41,700 bases of DNA. Source: Gammaproteobacteria bacterium. Its GTDB lineage: Bacteria; Pseudomonadota; Gammaproteobacteria; Ga0077536. Location: contig JAUIFX010000014.1 in NCBI GenBank assembly GCA_030429865.1, forward strand, positions 1-41,700. Reading direction: 5' to 3'. The position numbers were made by a program, and so were the translations under genes. The notes under the pieces were generated by a model, which saw only the letters and a program-made list of their open reading frames with translations, did no database searches and was not told the DNA's origin. Of the stretch, positions 26,108 to 33,994 are shown in pieces; position 1 is the stretch's first letter; each line of letters begins with the position of its first letter.

Positions 26108-26194
<87 letters not shown>

Positions 26195-26358
26195 GCCTCC
26201 TGCGGACGGCCGGGTTCGGACGTTCTCACCGACACGCAGTACCGGCCGTCGCGCGCTGACGGTGGCACCCTGCCGCCGCGCCGGTAAGCGGCCCGTAGCA
26301 AGCACGCCGAGCAGTCGCCTGCCGACCAACCCCGGTCACCCATCGGCGCCGCCCCGCG

Positions 26359-27357
26359 CTAGATGACGATACGCTGCTGCTCGAGTCCGCTCTCGAGCGA
26401 AGCCAACGCGTAATGCGACTGGAACGCGTGGATGGTCCGGCGCGCCTCGTGCTCGGCGAACGCCATCGATTCGCGTGCCGAGAAGGCGTCGATGACCGCG
26501 TCATTGTAACGTGCCGTGCGCCACTCGGCACGCGGCGCGAGGCGGGCACGATAATCGCGCAAGGTCTCCAGCAGGGCGGCCTTGCCTCCCTCGCTACCCA
26601 GCGCCGCCTCGCGCGCGGGAAAGACGACGGGGAAATCGATGATGTTTCCGGCCACCGGCGCCGCCCCCGCCGCGACCGGGTAGAACATGACGAACGGGAT
26701 ACGCTTGCGGTAGACCCGCGTCGTCACGCGGTGCGCGCGGCCATGCAGGTCGATGCACTCGAGCGCGACCGGTTCGTCGAGGAACAGGTTGGGCCACGGC
26801 ACGCATTCCTGCAGGCGATGGCACAGGGGATACGCCGGTGTGTCCAGGCGCAGCACCAGCGCGTCCGCAGCGACGACTTTCGCGAACGGTGAACCTTCGC
26901 CCTGCGGCGAATCACAGCGTTCGTGGTTTGCTACGATGTCTCCCGCCGCAGCGCCGACGGCCACGACCGGGTGCGTCGGATGGCAGCTGCGCAAGGCGCC
27001 CGGCAGGAGCCGTGCGACCTCCGGTAGCAGACCGACACGGCTCGGTGTCGAGCGCGCGTCGAAAACCGGCCGGGTGGCGACGAAGTCCTCCATCGCGCCG
27101 CCGAACGGAAAGCTCGGCATGACGATCGTGCCGGCCGGCCCGACAATCCGCTGCAGCATGCGGAGGAAACGCCGGGGGCCGTCGGGGTAGTAACCCAGGC
27201 TGCCGAAGGCCGACTGGAGATACACGATGCGTCCGGCCGCGACCCCGACTTCTTCCAGGCAGGCCGCCAGGCGGCGTTCGTTGACGCGCCGCAGCAGGCG
27301 GTCGCGGTAGTAGCGCGACTGGTGGGGCAGGAACGCCTTGACGAGCCGCTTGATCAC
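26359..27357 (-). CDS. AAC(3)-fold N-acetyltransferase family protein
   Basis: This is a roughly 332-residue member of the aminoglycoside 3-N-acetyltransferase fold family. Family-type features are the N-terminal GRIVYLQSAFGSLGYYPDGP, then GPAGTIVMPSFPFGG, SRVGLLPEVARLLPGALRS and CHPTHPVVAVGA, where a conserved H-P-x-H-P region lies. Family members acetylate amino sugars, and some work in surface-polysaccharide or antibiotic pathways. The protein is longer than classical AAC(3) enzymes (about 260-280), with an extra C-terminal helical part, so a resistance role is not supported. The start is uncertain: GTG at 27357 is used, but the frame stays open to GTG at 27453 and neither has a Shine-Dalgarno. 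Confidence 0.75.
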   Translation of the reverse strand: MIKRLVKAFLPHQSRYYRDRLLRRVNERRLAACLEEVGVAAGRIVYLQSAFGSLGYYPDGPRRFLRMLQRIVGPAGTIVMPSFPFGGAMEDFVATRPVFDARSTPSRVGLLPEVARLLPGALRSCHPTHPVVAVGAAAGDIVANHERCDSPQGEGSPFAKVVAADALVLRLDTPAYPLCHRLQECVPWPNLFLDEPVALECIDLHGRAHRVTTRVYRKRIPFVMFYPVAAGAAPVAGNIIDFPVVFPAREAALGSEGGKAALLETLRDYRARLAPRAEWRTARYNDAVIDAFSARESMAFAEHEARRTIHAFQSHYALASLESGLEQQRIVI

Positions 27358-27507
27358 CGCGGTGTCCGTCGTGCCCAGGCCGGTCGTTCCGGGCGCACGG
27401 CGGCGCGCGCTCGAAGCGGGCGCCGCGTTCCCGCACCTCGTGCCGCGCCGCACGCGCCGGCACGTTGGGTACGACGACTCATCGCCGCGGCGCTGTAAGA
27501 GCCGCCG

Positions 27508-27954
27508 TCACGCAGCGCCGGTCTGTTGTGCCCACAGGTCCTGCGCCTGCTCCCAGCCGACGACGGCGATGGGCGAGCCATCGTCCTCGATGAACTGCAG
27601 GGGCCCCAGGAACGTCATGTAGAACTCGCTGTCGATCGGAAAATAGGTCTTGTCGTGGCGTGCGTTGCACGACTCGTAGCCGTAGCCGAGTGCGAGCGCC
27701 GTCGCGCCGCCCTCTTCGACACCGCCGCGCACTTCCATCTTACCCTTGGTCAGCAGGTACTCGCCCGGACCGACGTGGATGTGGCGGTTGAACGACGAGC
27801 CGGCCGGACAATCGAAGATCGCCGTCCAGCATCCGACCTCGGGCGAGACGTGCAGCAGCTTCCAGCGGATACCGCCTTCGGACAGGGCATCCGGGAACGG
27901 CTGCCATTCCAGGTCCTGGATCTGCACGTACTCCTGCGCAACTTTCGCTTTCAT
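27508..27954 (-). CDS. Cupin-domain protein (ChrR/Dke1-like)
   Basis: This 148-residue single-domain cupin has metal-ligand-like residues H58 and H60 in FNRHIHVGPGEYLLTKG, E65, and a later histidine in CNARHDKTYFP. This resembles the ChrR-like and acetylacetone-dioxygenase cupins, where histidines hold a divalent metal. The function here is unknown: dioxygenase, isomerase or sensor are all possible. The start is clear: GAGGGGAG precedes the ATG, and the upstream open frame to 28185 has no coding look. The minus strand has a good -10 (TATACT, 27990-27985) without a clear -35. It is divergent from the GNAT gene. Confidence 0.8.
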   Translation of the reverse strand: MKAKVAQEYVQIQDLEWQPFPDALSEGGIRWKLLHVSPEVGCWTAIFDCPAGSSFNRHIHVGPGEYLLTKGKMEVRGGVEEGGATALALGYGYESCNARHDKTYFPIDSEFYMTFLGPLQFIEDDGSPIAVVGWEQAQDLWAQQTGAA

Positions 27955-28103
27955 TTCGCTCCCCTCGAGCCATTGGGTCGACGCAGTATAAAGCACCGCC
28001 GGCCGGGCCGGGGTGCGCGCGGCGCCCGGTTCCCTCGTCGCATCGACTTGGCTAACATGCCGCCTCCGCGGCCGTCCCGGGCCGCACCGACTGACGGGTT
28101 CCG

Positions 28104-29255
28104 ATGCTCGATTCCCCTGCCGGCAAGCTGCATCTGCGCGCGACCGACGACCGCCGCACGCTGGACGATTTCCTGCGCCTGCCATGGCGGGTGTACGCCG
28201 ACGACCCGGCCTGGGTCCCGCCGCTGCTGTTCGAGCGCCGGGAGGCGCTGTCGCCCAAGCAGCCGGTCTTCGCGCACCTCGAATGGCAGGGCTGGGTCGC
28301 CTACCGCGACGGGCAGCCGGTCGGGCGTATCACCGCGCAGATCGACCAGCTCCACCTCGAGCGTTACCACGACGCCACGGGCTTCTTCGGCTTCATCGAC
28401 GCGATCGACGACGACGCCGTGTTCGCCGCGCTGTTCGCCGCTGCAGAGGGCTGGCTGGCCGAGCGCGGCATGCGCCGCGTGCGCGGTCCGTTCGGGTTCA
28501 ACATCAACCAGGAAGTGGGGCTCCTGGTCGACGGTTTCGACAGCCCTCCTTATTTCATGATGACGCACGCACGGCCCTACCATGCGCGCGCCATCGAGCA
28601 CTGCGGCTATGCCAAGGCAGCCGACCTCTTCGCTTACCTCATCAGCGCCGCATTCGAACCGCCGCCGGTCATGGCCACCTTGTACGCGCGCCTGCGCCGC
28701 CGCATCCGCATGCGTGCGCTCGATCCCGGGCACCGCGACGCGGACCTCGAGATCCTGCGCGACATCTTCAACGATGCCTGGTCGGGCAACTGGGGCTTCG
28801 TGCCGTTCACGTCGGAGGAGTTCCGCACCATCGGGCGCGAGATGCTGATGATCATTCCGCCGGATTTCATCCAGATTGCCGAACTCGACGGCGAACCGGT
28901 CGCGTTCATCGTGCTGCTGCCGAACGTCAACGAAGCGATCGCCGATCTCGATGGCCGCCTGCTGCCATTCGGCTGGCTCAAGCTCATCCGGCGACTCAAG
29001 TTCTCCTATCCGCGCACCGCACGCATCCCGCTGATGGGCGTGCGGCGGCGCTTCCATCACACGCGGCTGGGACCGGGCCTCGCCCTGTCGGTGGTCGAGG
29101 CACTGCGTGCGCCGGGCCTGCGCAAGGGCCTCGTCGAAGTCGAGATGTCGTGGATCCTGGAATCGAACGAGGCGATGAAGAACATCATCGCGACGCTCGG
29201 CGGACGCTGCTCCAAGCGTTACCGCGTGTATGAAAAGACGCTGGGCCAAACCTGA
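28104..29255 (+). CDS. GNAT-fold N-acyltransferase, candidate bacterial ceramide synthase
   Basis: This 383-residue protein is of the widespread large GNAT-like family with the central block GPFGFNINQEVGLLVDGFD then SPPYFMM (about residues 131-155) and the C-terminal EVEMSWILESNEAMKNI then GGRCSKRYRVYEK (about 349-378). It has a duplicated acyltransferase fold with no signal or membrane segment. In Caulobacter a GNAT-superfamily protein encoded near serine palmitoyltransferase acylates the sphingoid base (bCerS). The serine palmitoyltransferase, ACP and epimerase genes about 10.5 kb away make that role possible here. The family is broad, so another acyl-transfer role cannot be excluded. Confidence 0.72.
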   Translation: MLDSPAGKLHLRATDDRRTLDDFLRLPWRVYADDPAWVPPLLFERREALSPKQPVFAHLEWQGWVAYRDGQPVGRITAQIDQLHLERYHDATGFFGFIDAIDDDAVFAALFAAAEGWLAERGMRRVRGPFGFNINQEVGLLVDGFDSPPYFMMTHARPYHARAIEHCGYAKAADLFAYLISAAFEPPPVMATLYARLRRRIRMRALDPGHRDADLEILRDIFNDAWSGNWGFVPFTSEEFRTIGREMLMIIPPDFIQIAELDGEPVAFIVLLPNVNEAIADLDGRLLPFGWLKLIRRLKFSYPRTARIPLMGVRRRFHHTRLGPGLALSVVEALRAPGLRKGLVEVEMSWILESNEAMKNIIATLGGRCSKRYRVYEKTLGQT

Positions 29256-29273
29256 CGGCGAGGCATCGCCACG

Positions 29274-30086
29274 ATGAGCGCGCCAACGCCACCGTCGCTG
29301 CGCGCCATCGTGCTCGCGGGTGAGCGTCCCGGCGGCAACGCGTTGGCGCGCGCCCTCGGCCTCGAGGCCGGTGTGCTCGCCGAGGTTGCCGGGCGGAGTT
29401 GTCTCGAGCGCGTACTCGATGCCCTGCGCGCGAGCCGCGCCGTCAGCGGCGGCCTGCTGGTCGGCCCGCGGCGCGAAGTCCGTGACTCGAGCCCGGCCAT
29501 CGCCGGCCTGCTCGCTGCCGGCGACTACGCATGGCATGCGCCCGCCACGGGACCGGCGGCGAGCGCGGTCGCCGCCATGGCCGCCTGCGACAGCTTCCCG
29601 CTCCTGCTCACCACGGGAGACCATGCCTTGCTCACACCGTCGCTCGTCGACGATTTCTGCGCGCGCGCAGCGCGGGTACCCGCCGATGTCGTCGTCGGCC
29701 TCGTTGCCTGGGCACGCGTACACGCGGCCTGGCCCGAGTCCCGCCGCACCTTGTTGCGCTTTGCCGACGGCGCCTGCTGCGGCTCCAACCTGTTCCTGCT
29801 GCGTACCCCGCGCGCCGCCGCGGCGCTCGACTACTGGCGCGCGATCGAGAGCGAACGCAAGCGCCCCTGGCGCATCGCCCGCCATCTCGGCCTCGCGACC
29901 CTGGCCCGCTACCTCGCCGGCACGCTCACCCGTGACGCCGCGCTGACGCTGCTCTCGCGCCGCGCCGGGGCCACGGTCGGGCACGTCATGCTCGATGATC
30001 CGAGCGCCGCGGTGGACGTCGATACGCGCGAGGATCTCGCGCTCGCCGAGCGCATCCTCACCGCCCGCGGCAGCGCCCGCCAATGA
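29274..30086 (+). CDS. MobA-like nucleotidyltransferase family protein
   Basis: This 270-residue protein has a Rossmann-like GT-A fold. The N-terminal AIVLAGERPGGNALARALG is a variant of the NTP-binding LAGGxGxR loop, and LLLTTGDHALLTPSLVDDF (about 111-129) supplies the metal-binding Asp after the TG. The C-terminal half holds FADGACCGSNLFLLR and a basic helical part. The activated substrate is unknown; MobA, IspD or sugar-phosphate nucleotidyl transfer are family options. It starts 18 bases after the GNAT stop and is probably in the same operon. Confidence 0.78.
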   Translation: MSAPTPPSLRAIVLAGERPGGNALARALGLEAGVLAEVAGRSCLERVLDALRASRAVSGGLLVGPRREVRDSSPAIAGLLAAGDYAWHAPATGPAASAVAAMAACDSFPLLLTTGDHALLTPSLVDDFCARAARVPADVVVGLVAWARVHAAWPESRRTLLRFADGACCGSNLFLLRTPRAAAALDYWRAIESERKRPWRIARHLGLATLARYLAGTLTRDAALTLLSRRAGATVGHVMLDDPSAAVDVDTREDLALAERILTARGSARQ

Positions 30087-30229
30087 ACGGTGTCCCGCCG
30101 ACTGGCGCCACCGGGCTCCCTGCGCGCTTGATCTCAGTTCACCTGGATCAAGCCATCCACGCGAGGCATGCGCGATATTCCCGTGCCGCTTGCGCCGACC
30201 TTCTCGCTTTCTACGGATGACACCGAGCC

Positions 30230-30982
30230 ATGGCTGCTGACGCTTCCTCCTTCAAACGCTGGCGACGCGCCGCGGTGCATCGCGCGGGCAAGCGTTTCCT
30301 GCGCGCCATCGCCGACTTCCAGGCCCGTCACTCGCGGATCGCGACGACGCCGGTACTCGACAACGCGACATTCGACTGGGTGCCGCGCCTCGAAGCGGCC
30401 TGGCCCGGGATACGCGCCGAGTTCGATGCCGTCTGGACCCACCCGGACGACATTCCGGCATTCCACCAGATCTCGCCCGACCAGGCGCGCATCTCGCGCG
30501 GCGACAACTGGAAGACCTATGCGCTGGTCATCTTCGGCCAGGAGGTGGCCGAGAACTGCGCGGCCTGCCCGCGCACGGCGGCGGTCTTGCGCGGCCTTCC
30601 GGGCCTGCAGAACGCGTGGTTCTCGATCCTCGCGCCCGGCTACCACATCCCGCCTCACCGCGGCCCGACGCGCGCGCTGGTGCGCTGCCATCTCGGCCTG
30701 CGCGTACCAGCGGCCCGCGAGCAATGCTGGCTCCGTGTCGACGACCACATCTGTCGCTGGCGCGAAGGCGATTGCCTGCTGTTCGACGACACCTACGAGC
30801 ATGAAGTACGCAACGATACCGACGAGTACCGGGCAGTGCTGTTCATCGACGTCGATCGCCCCATGGACGCGGTGGGGACGCGCTTCAACCGCGGCATCCT
30901 GCGCCTGATGCAGGCCACGCACTACGTCAAGGATCCGCTGCGCAACCTGGCCGAGTGGAACCGCCGGCTCGGCAAGCGCTGA
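30230..30982 (+). CDS. LpxO/aspartyl-asparaginyl hydroxylase-like Fe(II)/2-oxoglutarate dioxygenase
   Basis: This 250-residue member of the Asp/Asn beta-hydroxylase family (PF05118) has the iron- and 2-oxoglutarate-binding pattern: H143 in IPPHRGPTRALVRCHLGLRV, H191 in TYEHEVRNDT and R201 in EYRAVLFIDVDRP. LpxO enzymes of this family 2-hydroxylate an acyl chain of lipid A. Given its neighbours, acyl hydroxylation of a ceramide-like lipid is an attractive possibility, but inferred only. The N-terminus is basic and amphipathic (FKRWRRAAVHRAGKRFLRAI), which might bind the membrane. The ATG is at 30230. Confidence 0.85.
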   Translation: MAADASSFKRWRRAAVHRAGKRFLRAIADFQARHSRIATTPVLDNATFDWVPRLEAAWPGIRAEFDAVWTHPDDIPAFHQISPDQARISRGDNWKTYALVIFGQEVAENCAACPRTAAVLRGLPGLQNAWFSILAPGYHIPPHRGPTRALVRCHLGLRVPAAREQCWLRVDDHICRWREGDCLLFDDTYEHEVRNDTDEYRAVLFIDVDRPMDAVGTRFNRGILRLMQATHYVKDPLRNLAEWNRRLGKR

Positions 30983-31012
30983 GCGCCGCGGCAATGCCCG
31001 CCGGCGGCCGCT

Positions 31013-31031
31013 GCCGCGGCTTAGCCGCGGC
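31013..31031 (+). repeat. GC-rich hairpin after the dioxygenase gene
   Basis: The self-complementary octamer GCCGCGGC occurs twice (31013-31020 and 31024-31031) around TTA, giving an eight-bp stem with a tight three-base loop. It lies 30 bases after the dioxygenase stop. No T-tract follows, so it is not a classical intrinsic terminator; it might slow polymerase or protect RNA ends. Confidence 0.35.
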
Positions 31032-31151
31032 TGCCAGCCCCGGGTGCCGGATCGTGGCCGGGCGCGCGGCATCCCTCGAAGCGTTCGTGACATTTGTGTT
31101 AAAGTCGCGCGCGCCGTCCCCATCGGCGTCCAGCCGCGGAAACCCCATGTC

Positions 31152-31910
31152 ATGAAAGCCATCATCCTGAGTGCCGGGCAGGGCCGGCGCCTGTTGCCCC
31201 TGACCCAGAGCACGCCCAAGGCCGCCCTCGCGGTTGCCGGGCGCAGCGTTCTCGAATGGCAGCTTCACGAGATCGCACGCTGCGCGGTGGACGAAGTCGT
31301 CGTTGTCACGGGCTTCGGAGCCGAACACATCGAGCGCATTGCCGAGGCGGAACGCGGTGTCCCCACGCGCACGCTCTACAACCCGTTCTTCGCCAACTGC
31401 GACAACCTCGGCACCTGCTGGGTGGCGCGCCACGAAATGCAGGGCGAGTTCGTGATCATCAACGGCGACACCCTGTTCGAAGCGGCCATCCTCGAACGGC
31501 TGCTCTCCGACTGCGGGCGTGCGCCTATCACCCTGGTGACCGACGCGAAGGCGAATTACGACGACGACGACATGAAAGTCGTCGTCGAAGACGGCGTGCT
31601 GAGACGCGTCGGCAAGCAGCTCGACCGCGCCACGGTCAACGGCGAGTCCATCGGCATGATGCACTTCGACGCGCGCGGCGGGGCGCGCTTCCGCGACCAG
31701 GTCGAATACATGATGCGCCACGGCTCGGGCTTAAAGCAGTGGTACCTGTCGGTCATCGATGCGCTGGCGGCCGAGGCTATCGTCACGACATGCGCGATCG
31801 ACGGTCTCAGCTGGGGCGAGATCGACGACCAGCTCGACCTGGAGCGCGCTGCACGCCTGGTCACGCGCTGGCCCATGGAAGCGCCTGCGGCAGCCTCTGC
31901 CGGCGTGTGA
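31152..31910 (+). CDS. LicC/IPCT-type NTP transferase (sugar- or alcohol-phosphate nucleotidyltransferase)
   Basis: This 252-residue cytoplasmic protein has the complete nucleotidyltransferase signature: the loop LSAGQGRRLLPLT (about 6-18) with R12/R13, the conserved lysine K23 in TPKAAL, and the metal-binding D106 in IINGDTLFE. The closest families are phosphocholine cytidylyltransferase (LicC) and inositol-1-phosphate cytidylyltransferase; the substrate cannot be read from sequence. A CDP-alcohol phosphatidyltransferase 4 kb downstream makes CDP-headgroup synthesis plausible. The ATG at 31152 is preferred; the upstream open extension is not coding. The preceding interval contains a possible -10 element TTAAAG near 31099. 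Confidence 0.85.
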   Translation: MKAIILSAGQGRRLLPLTQSTPKAALAVAGRSVLEWQLHEIARCAVDEVVVVTGFGAEHIERIAEAERGVPTRTLYNPFFANCDNLGTCWVARHEMQGEFVIINGDTLFEAAILERLLSDCGRAPITLVTDAKANYDDDDMKVVVEDGVLRRVGKQLDRATVNGESIGMMHFDARGGARFRDQVEYMMRHGSGLKQWYLSVIDALAAEAIVTTCAIDGLSWGEIDDQLDLERAARLVTRWPMEAPAAASAGV

Positions 31911-31922
31911 GGCCCCGGGCGC

Positions 31923-32363
31923 GTGAACGCGACGATCGAGAAGTTCGGTTATCCCACCACGCTTCTCAGTGAGTACGAACACTGGGTCGTGCTGCTGCGC
32001 CCCGCGCAGGCCACGCTCGGCGCACTGGTGCTCGCCGCACGCAGTGACGCCGAGGCCTTCGGCGACCTGCCGGTAGGCGCATCGACCGAACTCGCACGGG
32101 TCACGCGCGACATCGAGTTGACGCTCGCGCAGTTGTTCGGCTACGACAAGATCAATTACCTGATGCTGATGATGGTCGACCCGCACGTGCATTTCCACGT
32201 GCTGCCGCGCTACGCCGAAGCGCGGCACTACGGCGGCTGCGAGTTTCCCGACCCGGGCTGGCCCGGTCCGCCACGACTGGATCATCAGGCCTCACCGGAT
32301 GACGGGGTGTTCGACGCCCTGCGCCTGGAACTGCTCGAAGCCTGGCCCGAAGTCGGGCGCTGA
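31923..32363 (+). CDS. HIT-family nucleotide hydrolase
   Basis: This 146-residue protein carries the histidine-triad motif H88-V-H90-F-H92-VLPRY, which binds and cleaves nucleoside-phosphate esters. Start GTG at 31923, 12 bases after the NTP transferase, so the two are co-transcribed. HIT proteins of this kind (AMP-lysine or Ap4A-hydrolase-like, or GalT-like) could dispose of or exchange a nucleotidyl intermediate made by its neighbour. It is a little longer than minimal Hint proteins, with an extra C-terminal helix (DDGVFDALRLELLEAW). Confidence 0.85.
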   Translation: MNATIEKFGYPTTLLSEYEHWVVLLRPAQATLGALVLAARSDAEAFGDLPVGASTELARVTRDIELTLAQLFGYDKINYLMLMMVDPHVHFHVLPRYAEARHYGGCEFPDPGWPGPPRLDHQASPDDGVFDALRLELLEAWPEVGR

Positions 32364-32382
32364 GGCGCGTGCCGCGGCGCCG

Positions 32383-32940
32383 TCAGTCAGGCGTCGTGAC
32401 CACCCTCACCCGTCCCGAACGCCCGGCGCTGAACACGTCGCGATTGAGCAGGTACCGGATGCTCTCGCTCGAGACCGAGCGACCGCCGCGCACCACGCTC
32501 GCATCACCCTCGAGCACGACCTCCTCCGCGCGGGGCCGAAACCACAAACGGCTGCTTTGCCCCTCCAGCGGCCCGTCGGCCTCGCCGTCCTGGTAGATGA
32601 TGCGCGCGGGCGTGCCGGATACTTCGATGACCGCCGGGTCAGCGAGCGGACCCTCGATGACGGCCGTGTCGGAACGAATGGTCCAGGCGTCGCTGCGCAG
32701 CAAGAGATCGCCCGCGGCGTCGAAGCGATCCCCGGAGATCGACTGCGTGGCCGTGCGTGCGCGCACGAACACGACATCCTCGAGCGGTGCGAACGGCACG
32801 TTCTCGGCCGCGCGCGCAGCAGCTGCCGTGGCGAGGCAGACCAGCAGCCCGGCGAGGCGCGCTTGCAGCCATCGCGGGCGCTCTCCATGATAGCCGCTCT
32901 GCCGCCCTGCCTGCCGTCCTCTGCGTCCGAGCTGCTTCAT
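32383..32940 (-). CDS. OstA/LptA-like periplasmic protein
   Basis: This 185-residue protein has a hydrophobic signal segment (LQARLAGLLVCLATAAAARA, about 25-44) after a long basic N-terminus, then an OstA/LptA-type beta-jellyroll made of short repeated strand segments: ISGDRFDAAGDLLLRSD, DTAVIEGPLADPAVIEVSG, EVVLEGDASVVRGGRSV, ESIRYLLNRDVFSAG. LptA forms the periplasmic bridge for LPS between LptC and LptD. The separate position, next to a permease pair and away from any kdsC or lptB, suggests a second Lpt-like system. The only available start, ATG at 32940, has no Shine-Dalgarno and lies one base from the divergent permease start. It converges with the HIT gene. Confidence 0.8.
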   Translation of the reverse strand: MKQLGRRGRQAGRQSGYHGERPRWLQARLAGLLVCLATAAAARAAENVPFAPLEDVVFVRARTATQSISGDRFDAAGDLLLRSDAWTIRSDTAVIEGPLADPAVIEVSGTPARIIYQDGEADGPLEGQSSRLWFRPRAEEVVLEGDASVVRGGRSVSSESIRYLLNRDVFSAGRSGRVRVVTTPD

Positions 32941-32941
32941 C

Positions 32942-33994
32942 GTGTTGATTGACCGTTACCTGATTCGCGAAATCGGCGCGAGCTTTGCCGCTATCGCGAT
33001 CATACTGACCGTGGTCTTTCTCGCCTACAGCATGACGCGCTTTCTCACCGATGCCGCCGGTGGACTGCTGAGTGCGGGCGAGGTGGCGCAGCTGACGTTC
33101 TACAAGAGCGTCATCGCACTCGAGGTACTTCTGCCACTGGCCTTCTATTTCGGTCTCGTGGTCGGCCTGGGAAGACTCAACCAGCACAGCGAATTGACGG
33201 CGATGCGCGCCAGCGGCATACGCGATGCCCGCATCAATCGTCCCCTGCTGGCCTGTGCAGCGCTGCTCGCCGCGTGCGTCGCCGCGCTGTCGCTCGGCGT
33301 GCGGCCGTGGGCCTATGGCGAAATGTACGCGCTGAAAGAACGCGCGGAGGCGGCCTCGGAACTCGATCGCATCAAGCCACAGCGTTTCTACTTCTACGAG
33401 GGCAGCGAGCGGACGGTATACGCACAGGAGATTCGCGACGCTGGCCGCGAACTGCTCGGCGTGTTCATCCGTACCGGCGGCGAGGACAGCATCGAGATCA
33501 TCACCGCGCCGCGCGGCAGTCTCGAAGCCTTCGTGACGCCGCAGCGTCACCGGCTGCTGCTGACCGACGCAAGCATTCACAAGACCGGCCCGGACATGGC
33601 GGATTTCTACGGCCGCTTCGACAAGCTGACGCTGACCATGGCAGCGGGGAGCGCGGTCAAGGACGAATACCATCGCAAGGCGGCAACGAGCGCGGCACTG
33701 TTCGATGCGCATGCGCCTGACGAACGCGCCGAACTGCAATGGCGGCTGTCCACGCCGGTATCGAGCCTGTTGCTGGCATGCGCCGCCCTCGCCATGACCG
33801 ATCACCGGCCGCGGCGCGGCCGCTACGCGCGCGTGCCGCTGGCGGTCGCCATCTACGCCGTCTATTACAACCTGCTGGGCGTCGCACGCACCTGGGTCGA
33901 GCAGCAGGTCGTCGCCTCCCTTTGGTGGGCGCCGCTGGGCTTTGCCGCGGTGCTGGGCGCGCTGTTGCTCGTACGCCGGAGACGCTTCGCGTGA
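32942..33994 (+). CDS. LptF/LptG family permease (LptF-like)
   Basis: This 350-residue inner-membrane protein starts MLIDRYLIREIGASF, the typical YjgP/YjgQ start. It has about six membrane helices: three before residue 120 and three after about 270, with a periplasmic beta-jellyroll domain between (RFYFYEGSERTVYAQEI...FIRTGGEDS). The family motif region HSELTAMRASGIRD is at about residue 82. These proteins form the membrane part of the LptB2FG lipid extractor. GTG at 32942 is used (TTG at 32945 is possible). The stop overlaps the next permease start as GTGA. No lptB-type ATPase gene is seen here. Confidence 0.9.
   Translation: MLIDRYLIREIGASFAAIAIILTVVFLAYSMTRFLTDAAGGLLSAGEVAQLTFYKSVIALEVLLPLAFYFGLVVGLGRLNQHSELTAMRASGIRDARINRPLLACAALLAACVAALSLGVRPWAYGEMYALKERAEAASELDRIKPQRFYFYEGSERTVYAQEIRDAGRELLGVFIRTGGEDSIEIITAPRGSLEAFVTPQRHRLLLTDASIHKTGPDMADFYGRFDKLTLTMAAGSAVKDEYHRKAATSAALFDAHAPDERAELQWRLSTPVSSLLLACAALAMTDHRPRRGRYARVPLAVAIYAVYYNLLGVARTWVEQQVVASLWWAPLGFAAVLGALLLVRRRRFA

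Noticed and set aside
26359-27357. Aminoglycoside resistance gene
   Set aside because: Only the fold family matches; length, C-terminal extension and chromosomal lipid context do not support a resistance function.
28048-28063. Possible sigma-54 site TGGCTAACATGCCGCC upstream of the GNAT gene
   Set aside because: GG and GC are correctly spaced but the TT of the -12 element is missing and the -24 part is poor; this is probably chance.
27951-30083. Minus-strand open frame of 710 codons opposite the GNAT and MobA-like genes
   Set aside because: No motifs and antisense to two genes with recognisable families.
31013-31031. GC hairpin as intrinsic terminator
   Set aside because: No T-tract follows. 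It is kept only as a repeat.
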